DNA of 64,000 nt, taken from contig NZ_JBHEQA010000005.1 of assembly GCF_043678055.1 (NCBI RefSeq), forward strand, positions 124,001 to 188,000, read 5' to 3'. Position numbers and translations under genes: made by a program. The notes below the pieces were generated by a model that saw only the letters and a list, made by a program, of their open reading frames with translations, did no database searches and was not told where the DNA came from. The stretch is from Spongiimicrobium salis. Lineage in GTDB: Bacteria > Bacteroidota > Bacteroidia > Flavobacteriales > Flavobacteriaceae. How positions within the stretch are numbered: position 1 is the first letter of the stretch; each line of letters begins with the position of its first letter. Shown piece by piece: positions 54,801 to 61,732 of this stretch.

Positions 54801-55158
54801 TATTCATGGTCCAAATATTATCACCTCCTCCGGCATCACTGGTAAATGCAATTTTCTTTCCACCCGGGCTGAACCTCGGCTGGATTTCAAAGGGTATTCC
54901 GGAACGCAGGGCTTTTGCCTTTCCACCACTTATAGGAAGCGTATAGATATCCCCTAACAAATCAAACACAATGGTTTTTCCATCAGGACTCACATCCAGA
55001 TTCATCCAAGTCCCTTCATCCGTACTAAAGCGGTGTTCCTTATAGTTGAAGTCGCCTTGAGGATTGGCAACATCCCATTTTTCTTTTTTTTTGCTTTCTT
55101 GAGCCTGAACAGGCGCGAACGATAAAAGAAGGAGTGCAGTGAAAATAACTTTATACAT
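51868..55158 (-). CDS. PD40/TolB-like propeller fused to an amidohydrolase
   Basis: 1096 residues. A signal peptide (ending PVQAQ) precedes one or two PD40/TolB-like propellers (about 40-640; VSPDGKTIVFDLLGD, FSPGGKKIAFTSD, SSDGKTIVYVT), then an amidohydrolase barrel (about 660-1050). Ligand motifs: HAH in PGIVDAHAHVGAF, Lys in SVKSYNQP, GHTGIEH and Asp-like NLGAHGQ; where most relatives have a His there is Glu in VPEGGSTF. The end is TRPGCGCHIGHHD, a Cys/His-rich tail. Propeller-amidohydrolase fusions are a known Bacteroidota family of putative secreted peptidases/amidases. The gene is 234 bases upstream of amidohydrolase 50224. Confidence 0.92.
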   Translation of the reverse strand: MYKVIFTALLLLSFAPVQAQESKKKEKWDVANPQGDFNYKEHRFSTDEGTWMNLDVSPDGKTIVFDLLGDIYTLPISGGKAKALRSGIPFEIQPRFSPGGKKIAFTSDAGGGDNIWTMNSDGSEAKILTKENFRLLNNPAWMPNGDYVVARKHFTSGRSLGAGEIWQYHITGGSGIQLTKRKNDQQDVNEPVVSPDGKYVYYSEDVYPGGAFQYNKDANKQIYVIKRYDLETGKTITITGGPGGAARPQVSRDGKKLAFIKRVRTKSVLYIHDLETGEEWPLYDALNKDQQTAWAIFGVYPGFSWMPDNKRIVFWSGGKINSIDIQSLTVQQIPFTVDANIKIAETVHFNNPASPKEFEAKVIRHAVTSPDGKTLAFSALGHLWSKRLPNGKPKRLTKSEDFEFEPSFSSDGKTIVYVTWNDESLGSIRTIPTKGGSATQLTSEKGIYRTPAYNSTDTMIAYRKEGGNNDQGRVFTKNTGIYTMSATGKNNKWVTGEGEYPMFTQDGKRIFYQTGGTYFGNLTKTLATVDLNGQDKRTHISSKYANRLVPSPDNKWIAFTNLHKAYIAPLVLNGKTVNLDPNSKIVPVAQISKDAGINLHWAPDNTKVFWTLGDEYFTNAIKDRFTFLPGSPQKTPEITTKGIKIGLAVKTDTPKGRIAFTNARIITMENDAVIENGTIIIHGNRIEKIGKTTNITIPKDAKIYDVSGKTIMPGIVDAHAHVGAFRYGLTTQKHWQLYANLAFGVTTSHDPSANTETVFAISEMIKSGDMVGPRLYSTGFILYGADGDFKAVINNLEDARSSIRRTKAFGAHSVKSYNQPRREQRQQVMQAARELGINVVPEGGSTFYTNMSMIMDGHTGIEHNIPVAPVYKDVHELWSNSNSGYTPTLIVNYGGLNGEYFFYQKDNVWENERLLKYTPRAIVDARSRHRTMVPDEEYENGHILVSKTTTSLANTGVKVNLGAHGQLQGLGAHWELWMLQQGGMTNMQALQAATINGATYIGAGNDIGSLKEGKLADLIVLDKNPLEEIRNTETVRYTMVNGRLYDTETMNEIGNSSKTRTQFWWENTKQNQAFPWHETAQSFTRPGCGCHIGHHD

Positions 55159-55238
55159 GATGTGGATTTTTGATGGTCGAAAGTACTAATTTACAAGATA
55201 ATTTTTCTTAAAGAGTTGTTAAGGAAAAGAACTTGGCA

Positions 55239-55814
55239 CTATCCCTGATCGCGCGATTTAATATTCGCTGCGCAAAGGCGTATGATTTCGGCAATGCGTT
55301 TGTTTCGAGTGTCCTCACGTTTTGCCTGATTGAGCCAATAGAGGTAATTTTTTCGATAACTTTTACTGAAATTTTGATAGTTTTCATAGGCTTCTGGATG
55401 TGCTTTAAAAGCCGTGGCCAATTCAGAAGGAATGACTCCATTTTCCACGTCATCCAATAAAACCCAAGACCCATCTTTTTTAGCACTATTGATTTTGTCC
55501 AACCCGCTCTGATGCATTAATTTATCTGCAATCAAGGCCTTGATATGGGTTTTGTTGAGTTTGCTCCAAGGGCTACCTTGTTTTCTTGGGCAGAAATACT
55601 GTCTTCGTTTTCCATCTCCCAAGCTTTTTACGGTACTGTCTATCCATCCATAGCAGAGTGCCACCTGTACGGCTTCTTCCCAACGCATGCTTTCCATGTT
55701 ATGATCTACGCCATAAAGAATCAGATAAATACCTGTAGAACTCTTATGATTTTCATGAAGCCAATTACGCCATTCCTGATCGTTTTTAAAATAAATTTCA
55801 GGTATTGTTTTCAT
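55239..55814 (-). CDS. YdeI/OmpD-associated family protein
   Basis: 191 residues, cytoplasmic. Motifs: EWRNWLHENHKSSTGIYLILY, ALCYGWIDSTVKSLGDGKRR, FCPRKQGSPWSKLN, GVIPSELATAF and YLYWLNQAKREDTRNKRIAE. These are the standard YdeI features (GWIDS and WLNxAKRxxTRxKRI). Members are associated with resistance to cationic peptides in a few species but have no known biochemistry. It is the second YdeI-like protein here; the shorter 25453 copy lacks the GWIDS region. Confidence 0.9.
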   Translation of the reverse strand: MKTIPEIYFKNDQEWRNWLHENHKSSTGIYLILYGVDHNMESMRWEEAVQVALCYGWIDSTVKSLGDGKRRQYFCPRKQGSPWSKLNKTHIKALIADKLMHQSGLDKINSAKKDGSWVLLDDVENGVIPSELATAFKAHPEAYENYQNFSKSYRKNYLYWLNQAKREDTRNKRIAEIIRLCAANIKSRDQG

Positions 55815-55988
55815 GTTTTTGGATAGTGTTGACCTCTTTTTTTGAATAAAATAACCATATTATTCATATAAGGTAATCATATTTATTATTAATTTTAGCG
55901 CTGTTTGAACAAAACAACATACAAAACCACGTAAAAACGAAGTTCTTGCCACCTATCGATTTTTACGACAATACAAATTTCAACACGA

Positions 55989-58900
55989 ATGAAAAGAATT
56001 TTTTTTATGACCGCTATGGTCATAGCCTTTTTATTATCTGGCTGTGGCAATACACGTAATGGCAACCCTAAAGTTTTGGTTTTTACAAAAACTTCTGGAT
56101 TTGTTCACCCTTCAATTCCCTCTGGAATAAAAGCCGTTCAGGAATTGGGGAAAGCAAATAATTTTGAAGTCGATACGACTTCCAATGGAGCCTATTTTGA
56201 AGAAGAGGCGCTGAAGCAATATGCAGCCATCATTTTCCTAAGCACTACGGGAGATGTATTGAACAATCAACAGGAAGCTGTTTTTGAACGATATATTCAG
56301 GCCGGGGGCGGTTTTGTAGGGGTACATGCCGCTACGGACACGGAATATGATTGGAATTGGTACGGAAAATTGGTGGGAGCCTATTTTCAAAGTCATCCCA
56401 ATGGTACTCCTGAAGCCACATTTACCATTACGGACAATACTTTCGGAGCCACCAGTTTTTTCACGGAAACCCAATGGACGCGGAAAGACGAATTGTATAA
56501 TTTCAAGAAGATCAATCCAGATGTAAAGGTACTCTTGACGGTAGATGAAAGCACATATGAAGGAGGAGAGAACGGGGATAATCATCCTATGAGTTGGTAT
56601 CATGAATACGACGGGGGGAGATCCTTTTATACGGCTTTAGGGCATACGGAAGAGAGCTATACCGAAGAGAATTTCCTAAAACATCTACTAGGGGGTATCC
56701 AATATGCTATAGGTAAAAATGAACATTTGGACTATAGCAAGGCAAAATCCCTGATTCCACCCGACGCCGATCGTTTTTCTAAAAACTCCTTGGCCTTTGG
56801 CGAGTTTTTTGAACCTACAGAAATGGCTGTTCTCCCCAATAGGGACGTTCTTATTGCGCAACGTAGAGGTGAATTGCTGTTGTATAAGCACGAAACAAAA
56901 AAAGTAAGTCAAGTTGGATTCTTGGATGTCTATCATCGAACGCTAAATTCACCGGGGGTAAATGCAGAAGAAGGATTTATGGGCTTGCAGAAAGACCCCA
57001 ATTTTGAGGAGAACAATTGGATTTACGTCTTTTATAGCCCCACAGGGGACAAATGGGTAAATCGCTTATCCCGTTTTACTTTCAAAGATGATGCCTTGGA
57101 TATGAGTTCGGAAAAAGTCATTCTCGATGTGGATTCGCAGCGTGAAATATGCTGCCATACCGGTGGATCTATTGCTTTTGGGGGAGATGGATTACTATAC
57201 TTATCCACAGGGGATAATTCTACTCCTTTTAATGAAGAGGGCGTAAAATACGTCAATAACGGATACGCACCCTTGAATGATATTCCAGGACGCCAACAAT
57301 ACGATGCACGGCGTTCCTCAGGAAATACCAATGACCTAAGGGGCAAAATTCTTCGTATAAAAGTAAATGATGATGGTACCTATGATATTCCTGAAGGAAA
57401 TCTATTCCCCGAAGGAACTGCAAAAACGCGTCCGGAAATCTATACCATGGGACATCGGAACCCCTATCGTATTTCTGTAGATCAGAAAAACGGCTTTGTA
57501 TACTGGGGAGATATTGGCCCAGATTCTCGCGTAGATAGTCTGGAAACCAGAGGTCCTAGAGGATATGATGAGGTAGGGCAGGCCCGTAAGGCTGGTAATT
57601 TTGGCTGGCCCTTGTTTATTGCCGATAATAAACCGTATTATGAATATGATTATTCCAAAGGGGAGAGCGGAGCTATTTTTGATCCGGAAAACCCCCTAAA
57701 TACCTCTAAGAACAATACGGGTTTACAAGAACTGCCTAAGGCGATGCCTGCCTATTTATGGTATCCCTATGGAGATTCTGAGGATTTTCCACAATTGACT
57801 TCTGGTGGTAGGAATGCTATGGCCGGACCGGTCTATTATACCGATTTATATCCCAAAGAAACTGCATTACCGGAATATTATGATGGAAAATTGATCATTT
57901 ATGATTGGATGCGGGGTTGGATGATGGCGGTAAGTCAATTTCCTAATGGCGATTTTAATAAGATGGAACCTTTTGCTCCTGAAGTAAAGGTAAATTCATT
58001 GATCGATATGGAAGTAGGACCCGAAGGACGGATCTACTTGTTGGAATACGGAAGCGGTTGGTTTGCCAAGAACGAAAATGCAGGGCTATCCTTTATAGAT
58101 TACAATGGTGGGAACAGACCTCCGGTTATCGAGGAAATCACAGTAGATAAAACTTCTGGACAGTTACCCTTAACGATTAAAGCAACGGTAGATGCCAGAG
58201 ATCGAGAGAAAGATGAGGTCACGTATATCTGGGATTTAGGGAATGGCACGAGCCAAGAAACTACGACGCCCGAGATTTCCCATACCTTTGATAAAGTTGG
58301 AGAATACAAAATACAGGTAACCGTAAAAGATACGGAAGGCGCCGAAGCAAAAAGTGATGCCGTGACCGTAGTGGCAGGAAATGACAGACCGGAAATCAAT
58401 ATTGATATTTTGAGCGGAAATGCATCCTTCTTTATTTCGGGACAAGCGGTAAATTATAAAGTATCTGTCACCGATAGTGATGGGCAAGATCAAATAGATC
58501 CTTCCAATATCTATGTTTCCGTAGATTACCTTCAAGGTTTGGATGGCGCCTCACTCTCTTTAGGACATCAGCAGGTTTCAGCTGCAATTACAGGGAAAGC
58601 ACTTACGGAAAGTATGGATTGTAAAGCATGTCATAAGGAAGCGGAAAAATCCATAGGCCCCAATTATCTGGAAATATCCCAAAAATATAAGGATAACCCC
58701 AATGGATTGGCGTACTTGCAACAAAAAATCGTAGAAGGAGGTAGTGGCGTATGGGGCGAAGTTACCATGCCTGCGCATCCTAATATCAGCTCGGACGAAA
58801 CTAGGCAGATTTCCTTGTATATTCAGTCTTTAGCTGCTGAAAATCAAAAGAAAAAGTCATTACCGCCTTCAGGTACCATTATGCCCAAACCGGCAACAGG

Positions 58901-59405
58901 AGATAATCTTATGGTCATTACCGCAAGTTACACGGATAATGGAAATAATGGGGCAAAACCGCTAACCGGAGTGAAATCCGTTAGTTTAAAAAGTAGTACG
59001 ATTAATTTTTCCAATCCGGATAATATCCCCATGGAAGGTTTTACGCCCATAAGCTTTAATGGCATGGATTTATTGGTGCTTCCTGGCGAAGGAGGTTGGT
59101 TTGCTTTAAAGGATATCGATCTTACAGGGGTGCGTTCTGCAATGATTACTGTGGCATGGCAAGATGCTCCTGTTCGGGGAGTGGATTTTGAAATGCGTTT
59201 AAATGCTCCCGATGGTAAACTTCTAGGGAAAGGCAGTATGCCTACTCCCCTAAAAGGACAACCGGGAGGTGCCGTATTTATAAATATGGAATCTGAAATG
59301 GATGTTAGGGCCGAAGAAATTTATTTCGTGTACACCCTTAAGGAGGGACAAGAACCCCTATTGACGCCTCTAGTAGCTGTTAATGTAAACTTTAATGGGA
59401 AATAA
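55989..59405 (+). CDS. ThuA-sugar dehydrogenase-PKD-cytochrome c-carbohydrate-binding fusion lipoprotein
   Basis: 1138 residues with lipobox LLSGC. Order: ThuA-like domain (about 28-245; KVLVFTKTSGFVHPSI), PQQ-type glucose/sorbosone dehydrogenase propeller (about 255-705; GEFFEPTEMAVLP, GHRNPYRISVDQ), PKD domain (708-795; ATVDARDREKDEVTYIWD), cytochrome c with heme motif CKACH (Cys878-His882) and a distal Met likely in VTMPAHP, and a C-terminal CBM6-like beta domain (about 980-1138). It probably oxidises a sugar and passes electrons to its own heme at the cell surface or periplasm. Similar multidomain proteins occur in Bacteroidota and Planctomycetes. Confidence 0.93.
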   Translation: MKRIFFMTAMVIAFLLSGCGNTRNGNPKVLVFTKTSGFVHPSIPSGIKAVQELGKANNFEVDTTSNGAYFEEEALKQYAAIIFLSTTGDVLNNQQEAVFERYIQAGGGFVGVHAATDTEYDWNWYGKLVGAYFQSHPNGTPEATFTITDNTFGATSFFTETQWTRKDELYNFKKINPDVKVLLTVDESTYEGGENGDNHPMSWYHEYDGGRSFYTALGHTEESYTEENFLKHLLGGIQYAIGKNEHLDYSKAKSLIPPDADRFSKNSLAFGEFFEPTEMAVLPNRDVLIAQRRGELLLYKHETKKVSQVGFLDVYHRTLNSPGVNAEEGFMGLQKDPNFEENNWIYVFYSPTGDKWVNRLSRFTFKDDALDMSSEKVILDVDSQREICCHTGGSIAFGGDGLLYLSTGDNSTPFNEEGVKYVNNGYAPLNDIPGRQQYDARRSSGNTNDLRGKILRIKVNDDGTYDIPEGNLFPEGTAKTRPEIYTMGHRNPYRISVDQKNGFVYWGDIGPDSRVDSLETRGPRGYDEVGQARKAGNFGWPLFIADNKPYYEYDYSKGESGAIFDPENPLNTSKNNTGLQELPKAMPAYLWYPYGDSEDFPQLTSGGRNAMAGPVYYTDLYPKETALPEYYDGKLIIYDWMRGWMMAVSQFPNGDFNKMEPFAPEVKVNSLIDMEVGPEGRIYLLEYGSGWFAKNENAGLSFIDYNGGNRPPVIEEITVDKTSGQLPLTIKATVDARDREKDEVTYIWDLGNGTSQETTTPEISHTFDKVGEYKIQVTVKDTEGAEAKSDAVTVVAGNDRPEINIDILSGNASFFISGQAVNYKVSVTDSDGQDQIDPSNIYVSVDYLQGLDGASLSLGHQQVSAAITGKALTESMDCKACHKEAEKSIGPNYLEISQKYKDNPNGLAYLQQKIVEGGSGVWGEVTMPAHPNISSDETRQISLYIQSLAAENQKKKSLPPSGTIMPKPATGDNLMVITASYTDNGNNGAKPLTGVKSVSLKSSTINFSNPDNIPMEGFTPISFNGMDLLVLPGEGGWFALKDIDLTGVRSAMITVAWQDAPVRGVDFEMRLNAPDGKLLGKGSMPTPLKGQPGGAVFINMESEMDVRAEEIYFVYTLKEGQEPLLTPLVAVNVNFNGK

Positions 59406-59439
59406 GCATCCTTCCTTAAAAAGGTTAATATGTTATTTA

Positions 59440-59468
59440 AAAGGAGGCAATATAGGCCTCCTTTTTTT
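59440..59468 (+). terminator. Terminator after the ThuA fusion gene
   Basis: AAAGGAGGC (59440-59448) pairs perfectly with GCCTCCTTT (59456-59464), followed by further T. Confidence 0.9.
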
Positions 59469-59563
59469 ATGCCTTTTATATTTACGATTTTTCGGCACGG
59501 CTTTTATACATTATTTCTTGGTGGGTAATGGGCTCTTTTTAAGCTTGAAAATAAAGTGTAATG

Positions 59564-59592
59564 GAAGCCAAGTTGTGGCTTCTTTCTTTTTA
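59564..59592 (+). terminator. Second hairpin with T-rich tail
   Basis: GAAGCCA (59564-59570) pairs with TGGCTTC (59576-59582), followed by TTTCTTTTTATT. Either a back-up terminator or the end of a short transcript. Confidence 0.6.
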
Positions 59593-59794
59593 TTAAAAAT
59601 TAAACAATAAATTAACGTATTTTCTTCTTTAAATATAGATTATAATTTATAAATTGTAAGTGTTATCATAGTTTTTCTCGATACATGAGAACAGGACTTG
59701 TTAAACAAATCACTTTTTTTCGCGAAAGAAAGACACAAACTCTAAGTGTCTGTAAATGTTTAGAGCCTTAATAACTGTTTGAAAAGATATATTT

Positions 59795-60043
59795 ATGTTA
59801 AAAGAAATTTTGAAAATAGAGGGAATCAAAAAGCTTGAAATTAATCAGCTAAAAAAAATGTTTGGGGGGAATTCTCCTTTGACAGGACCTGATGGCCCAA
59901 GTAACGGACCAGGTGGCACAGGTACGGGATGTGTTTGTCTAGATCCCACCGTTCCTCCGCCAGATTTTATTGCTATTCCGGTACCTTGTGATAGCGTCTG
60001 TAGTGACGGATCACTTCCGGGTTACGATCCTTTTTCGGCATAA
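59795..60043 (+). CDS. Orphan double-glycine-leader peptide, possible RiPP/bacteriocin precursor
   Basis: 82 residues. The first 25 residues (LKEILKIEGIKKLEINQLKK and MFGG) have the shape of Bacteroidota GG-leader natural-product precursors, where the typical form is LK.ILxLEGxxKLSKxEQKxIxGG. After the GG the 57-residue core is rich in Pro, Gly and Thr and contains four cysteines, as CVC and CDSVC, which fit crosslinked or disulfide-bonded products. No radical SAM, lanthionine synthetase, C39 peptidase transporter or immunity gene lies within the window on either side. It has its own strong terminator, so it is expressed as a separate unit. Confidence 0.7.
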   Translation: MLKEILKIEGIKKLEINQLKKMFGGNSPLTGPDGPSNGPGGTGTGCVCLDPTVPPPDFIAIPVPCDSVCSDGSLPGYDPFSA

Positions 60044-60069
60044 TTATTTGATCAATTTGATGAATGAGT

Positions 60070-60110
60070 ACGTCTCAACGCCTTCAAAAGAAGCGTTGAG
60101 ACGTTTTTTT
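60070..60110 (+). terminator. Very strong terminator after the GG-leader peptide
   Basis: 12-bp perfect stem ACGTCTCAACGC (60070-60081) with GCGTTGAGACGT (60093-60104), a small loop with a further TTC/GAA pairing, and seven T. Confidence 0.95.
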
Positions 60111-60134
60111 AAACCGTCAAAAAAAAATAGGAGA

Positions 60135-61349
60135 TTAATATACTCTTCCAATCATTTTATGATCTACAATGGTCTGCTTCAATGCCAAAAAATCAACTTC
60201 TCCTTGATGTTCCCAAACAATATTTCCGCCTGGTTCTATTAAAGCGGTATAGGGCAGCGCACCATTCCAATTGGGGTCAATAGCCTCTATAAGCTCATAA
60301 TTGTCCTTAGAAGTGACGATGTAATTAGTTACAGCCGAATACTTTTCTTTTAAAAAGTCCAAGGCACGGGATTTCTTTTCAATTTTGTCGGCGGAAATCG
60401 ACACGAACTCAAAATCACGAGCTCCAAACATACGCTGAATAACAATGAATTCCGGATACTCAATGCGACAGGGGCCACACCAGGTCGCCCAAATATTTAC
60501 CAAACGCAATTTCCCACTATTTTCATTCTTCATAACACCCTTTACATCGGCAATGGAAAGATCTTCCAAGGACACTTCTTTTTGAGTCCATTCGGTATCA
60601 ATCTTTTTTCGTGTTTTGGTTTTCCATCCCCATTTGGTAGAACATCCAAAGGTCTTGGTCACTGGTTGTTCAACAGAAGCACCATCTAATATCGCGTCAA
60701 TGGCATTCCTTAAATCTTCACCATTGGCCGTACCAGGCTTTTCAGAATTGTCTATTCTTCCTATATATTGTAAAATTCTATTCTGGTCAAAGACAAAAGT
60801 ATGGGGAGTGGCGGCAGGACCATAGGCAAGAGACACTTTTTGATTGTCACCATCATATAGATAAGGAAAATTAAAATTATGGGCTTTATCCCTTAAAATC
60901 ATATCTTCATACGTGTCACCTAGGTCGGAATATCCCAATTCTTCATAGAGAAGCCCCAAAGGACTGTTGGGTGAAATGGCTATAATTTGAACACTCTTAT
61001 CGGCATAATCGTCTACAATACGTTTTATGCGCTCCTCATATGCTTGGGCAGTTGGACAATGGTTACAGGTAAAAATAACCACCAGAACAGAAGCATCGTC
61101 GTAGTCCGCTAAGGCGTGATATTTTTCATCTGTTCCCGGAAGCCTGAAATCGGGAGCTTTATCGCCAATTTTCAGCGGTTTTACGGTTTGTTCCGGTACT
61201 TCAACAGGATGGGAAACAAAATCAAAAACCGCTGCAATTTCAGCTTGTTTGCCATCTTCTGCTTTTTTAGGTTCGGATTTACATTGGCTAAGACTAAAAG
61301 CAAGCAATAAGTAGAATACGTATGTGGGAGCAATGCGCAATGATTTCAT
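60135..61349 (-). CDS. Lipoprotein with two fused thioredoxin-fold domains
   Basis: 404 residues. Lipobox SLSQC (Cys23). Domain 1 (about 58-210) is a peroxiredoxin/redoxin-like fold starting IGDKAPDFRLPGTD with the motif CNHC (Cys95/98). Domain 2 (about 265-404) is TlpA-like thioredoxin with WCGPC (Cys291/294) in LVNIWATWCGPCR. It probably reduces disulfides or cytochrome c maturation substrates in the periplasm; two thioredoxin folds in one chain could act sequentially. It is convergent with the GG-leader peptide gene. Confidence 0.92.
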   Translation of the reverse strand: MKSLRIAPTYVFYLLLAFSLSQCKSEPKKAEDGKQAEIAAVFDFVSHPVEVPEQTVKPLKIGDKAPDFRLPGTDEKYHALADYDDASVLVVIFTCNHCPTAQAYEERIKRIVDDYADKSVQIIAISPNSPLGLLYEELGYSDLGDTYEDMILRDKAHNFNFPYLYDGDNQKVSLAYGPAATPHTFVFDQNRILQYIGRIDNSEKPGTANGEDLRNAIDAILDGASVEQPVTKTFGCSTKWGWKTKTRKKIDTEWTQKEVSLEDLSIADVKGVMKNENSGKLRLVNIWATWCGPCRIEYPEFIVIQRMFGARDFEFVSISADKIEKKSRALDFLKEKYSAVTNYIVTSKDNYELIEAIDPNWNGALPYTALIEPGGNIVWEHQGEVDFLALKQTIVDHKMIGRVY

Positions 61350-61732
61350 GTCATTATATTTTTTAATGCTGAGTATTGATTGAAAGTGTATATGCTCTCA
61401 AATGTATTAAAATCATTTAGAGTATGCCAATTGCTCGGATTTCAAAAAAGCAATCCCGTTGTTTTTAACATTTTAGAGCATTCATCCTATTAAAAAATAC
61501 ATTTTGTCTTATGGGGGTGTGAATTCTTCCATTCAAGTTGAGGAAAAGTAAACCAAAACCAAATTTATCTTTTATAAGACATGAAGTAGAATGCAGATTA
61601 TGTTATAATACCATTCCTAATTTGTATTGTTGCTTTTGTATTCTATATCTTGGCTGTAAATTTGATGCATTTCGTATGAGGAAAGCATCAATACGATATT
61701 GACCCCTACACAAATATGTTTTCGCTATTTAA
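61350..61732. other. Divergent intergenic region before the Reg_prop sensor
   Basis: About 380 bases, AT-rich, between the divergent thioredoxin gene and the sensor gene. It should contain both promoters. No ORF, repeat or RNA gene was recognised. Confidence 0.4.

Larger units (their letters stand above)
59406..59794. other. Intergenic region with two terminators upstream of the GG-leader peptide
   Basis: About 390 bases holding two hairpins and an AT-rich stretch (59600-59790) that should carry the promoter of the peptide gene. An ORF at 59395-59610 overlaps both terminators and does not look like a real gene. Confidence 0.4.

Noticed and set aside
59395..59610. 71-residue ORF after the ThuA fusion gene
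   Set aside because: It spans two terminator hairpins and overlaps the preceding stop codon; composition reflects the T-rich region.
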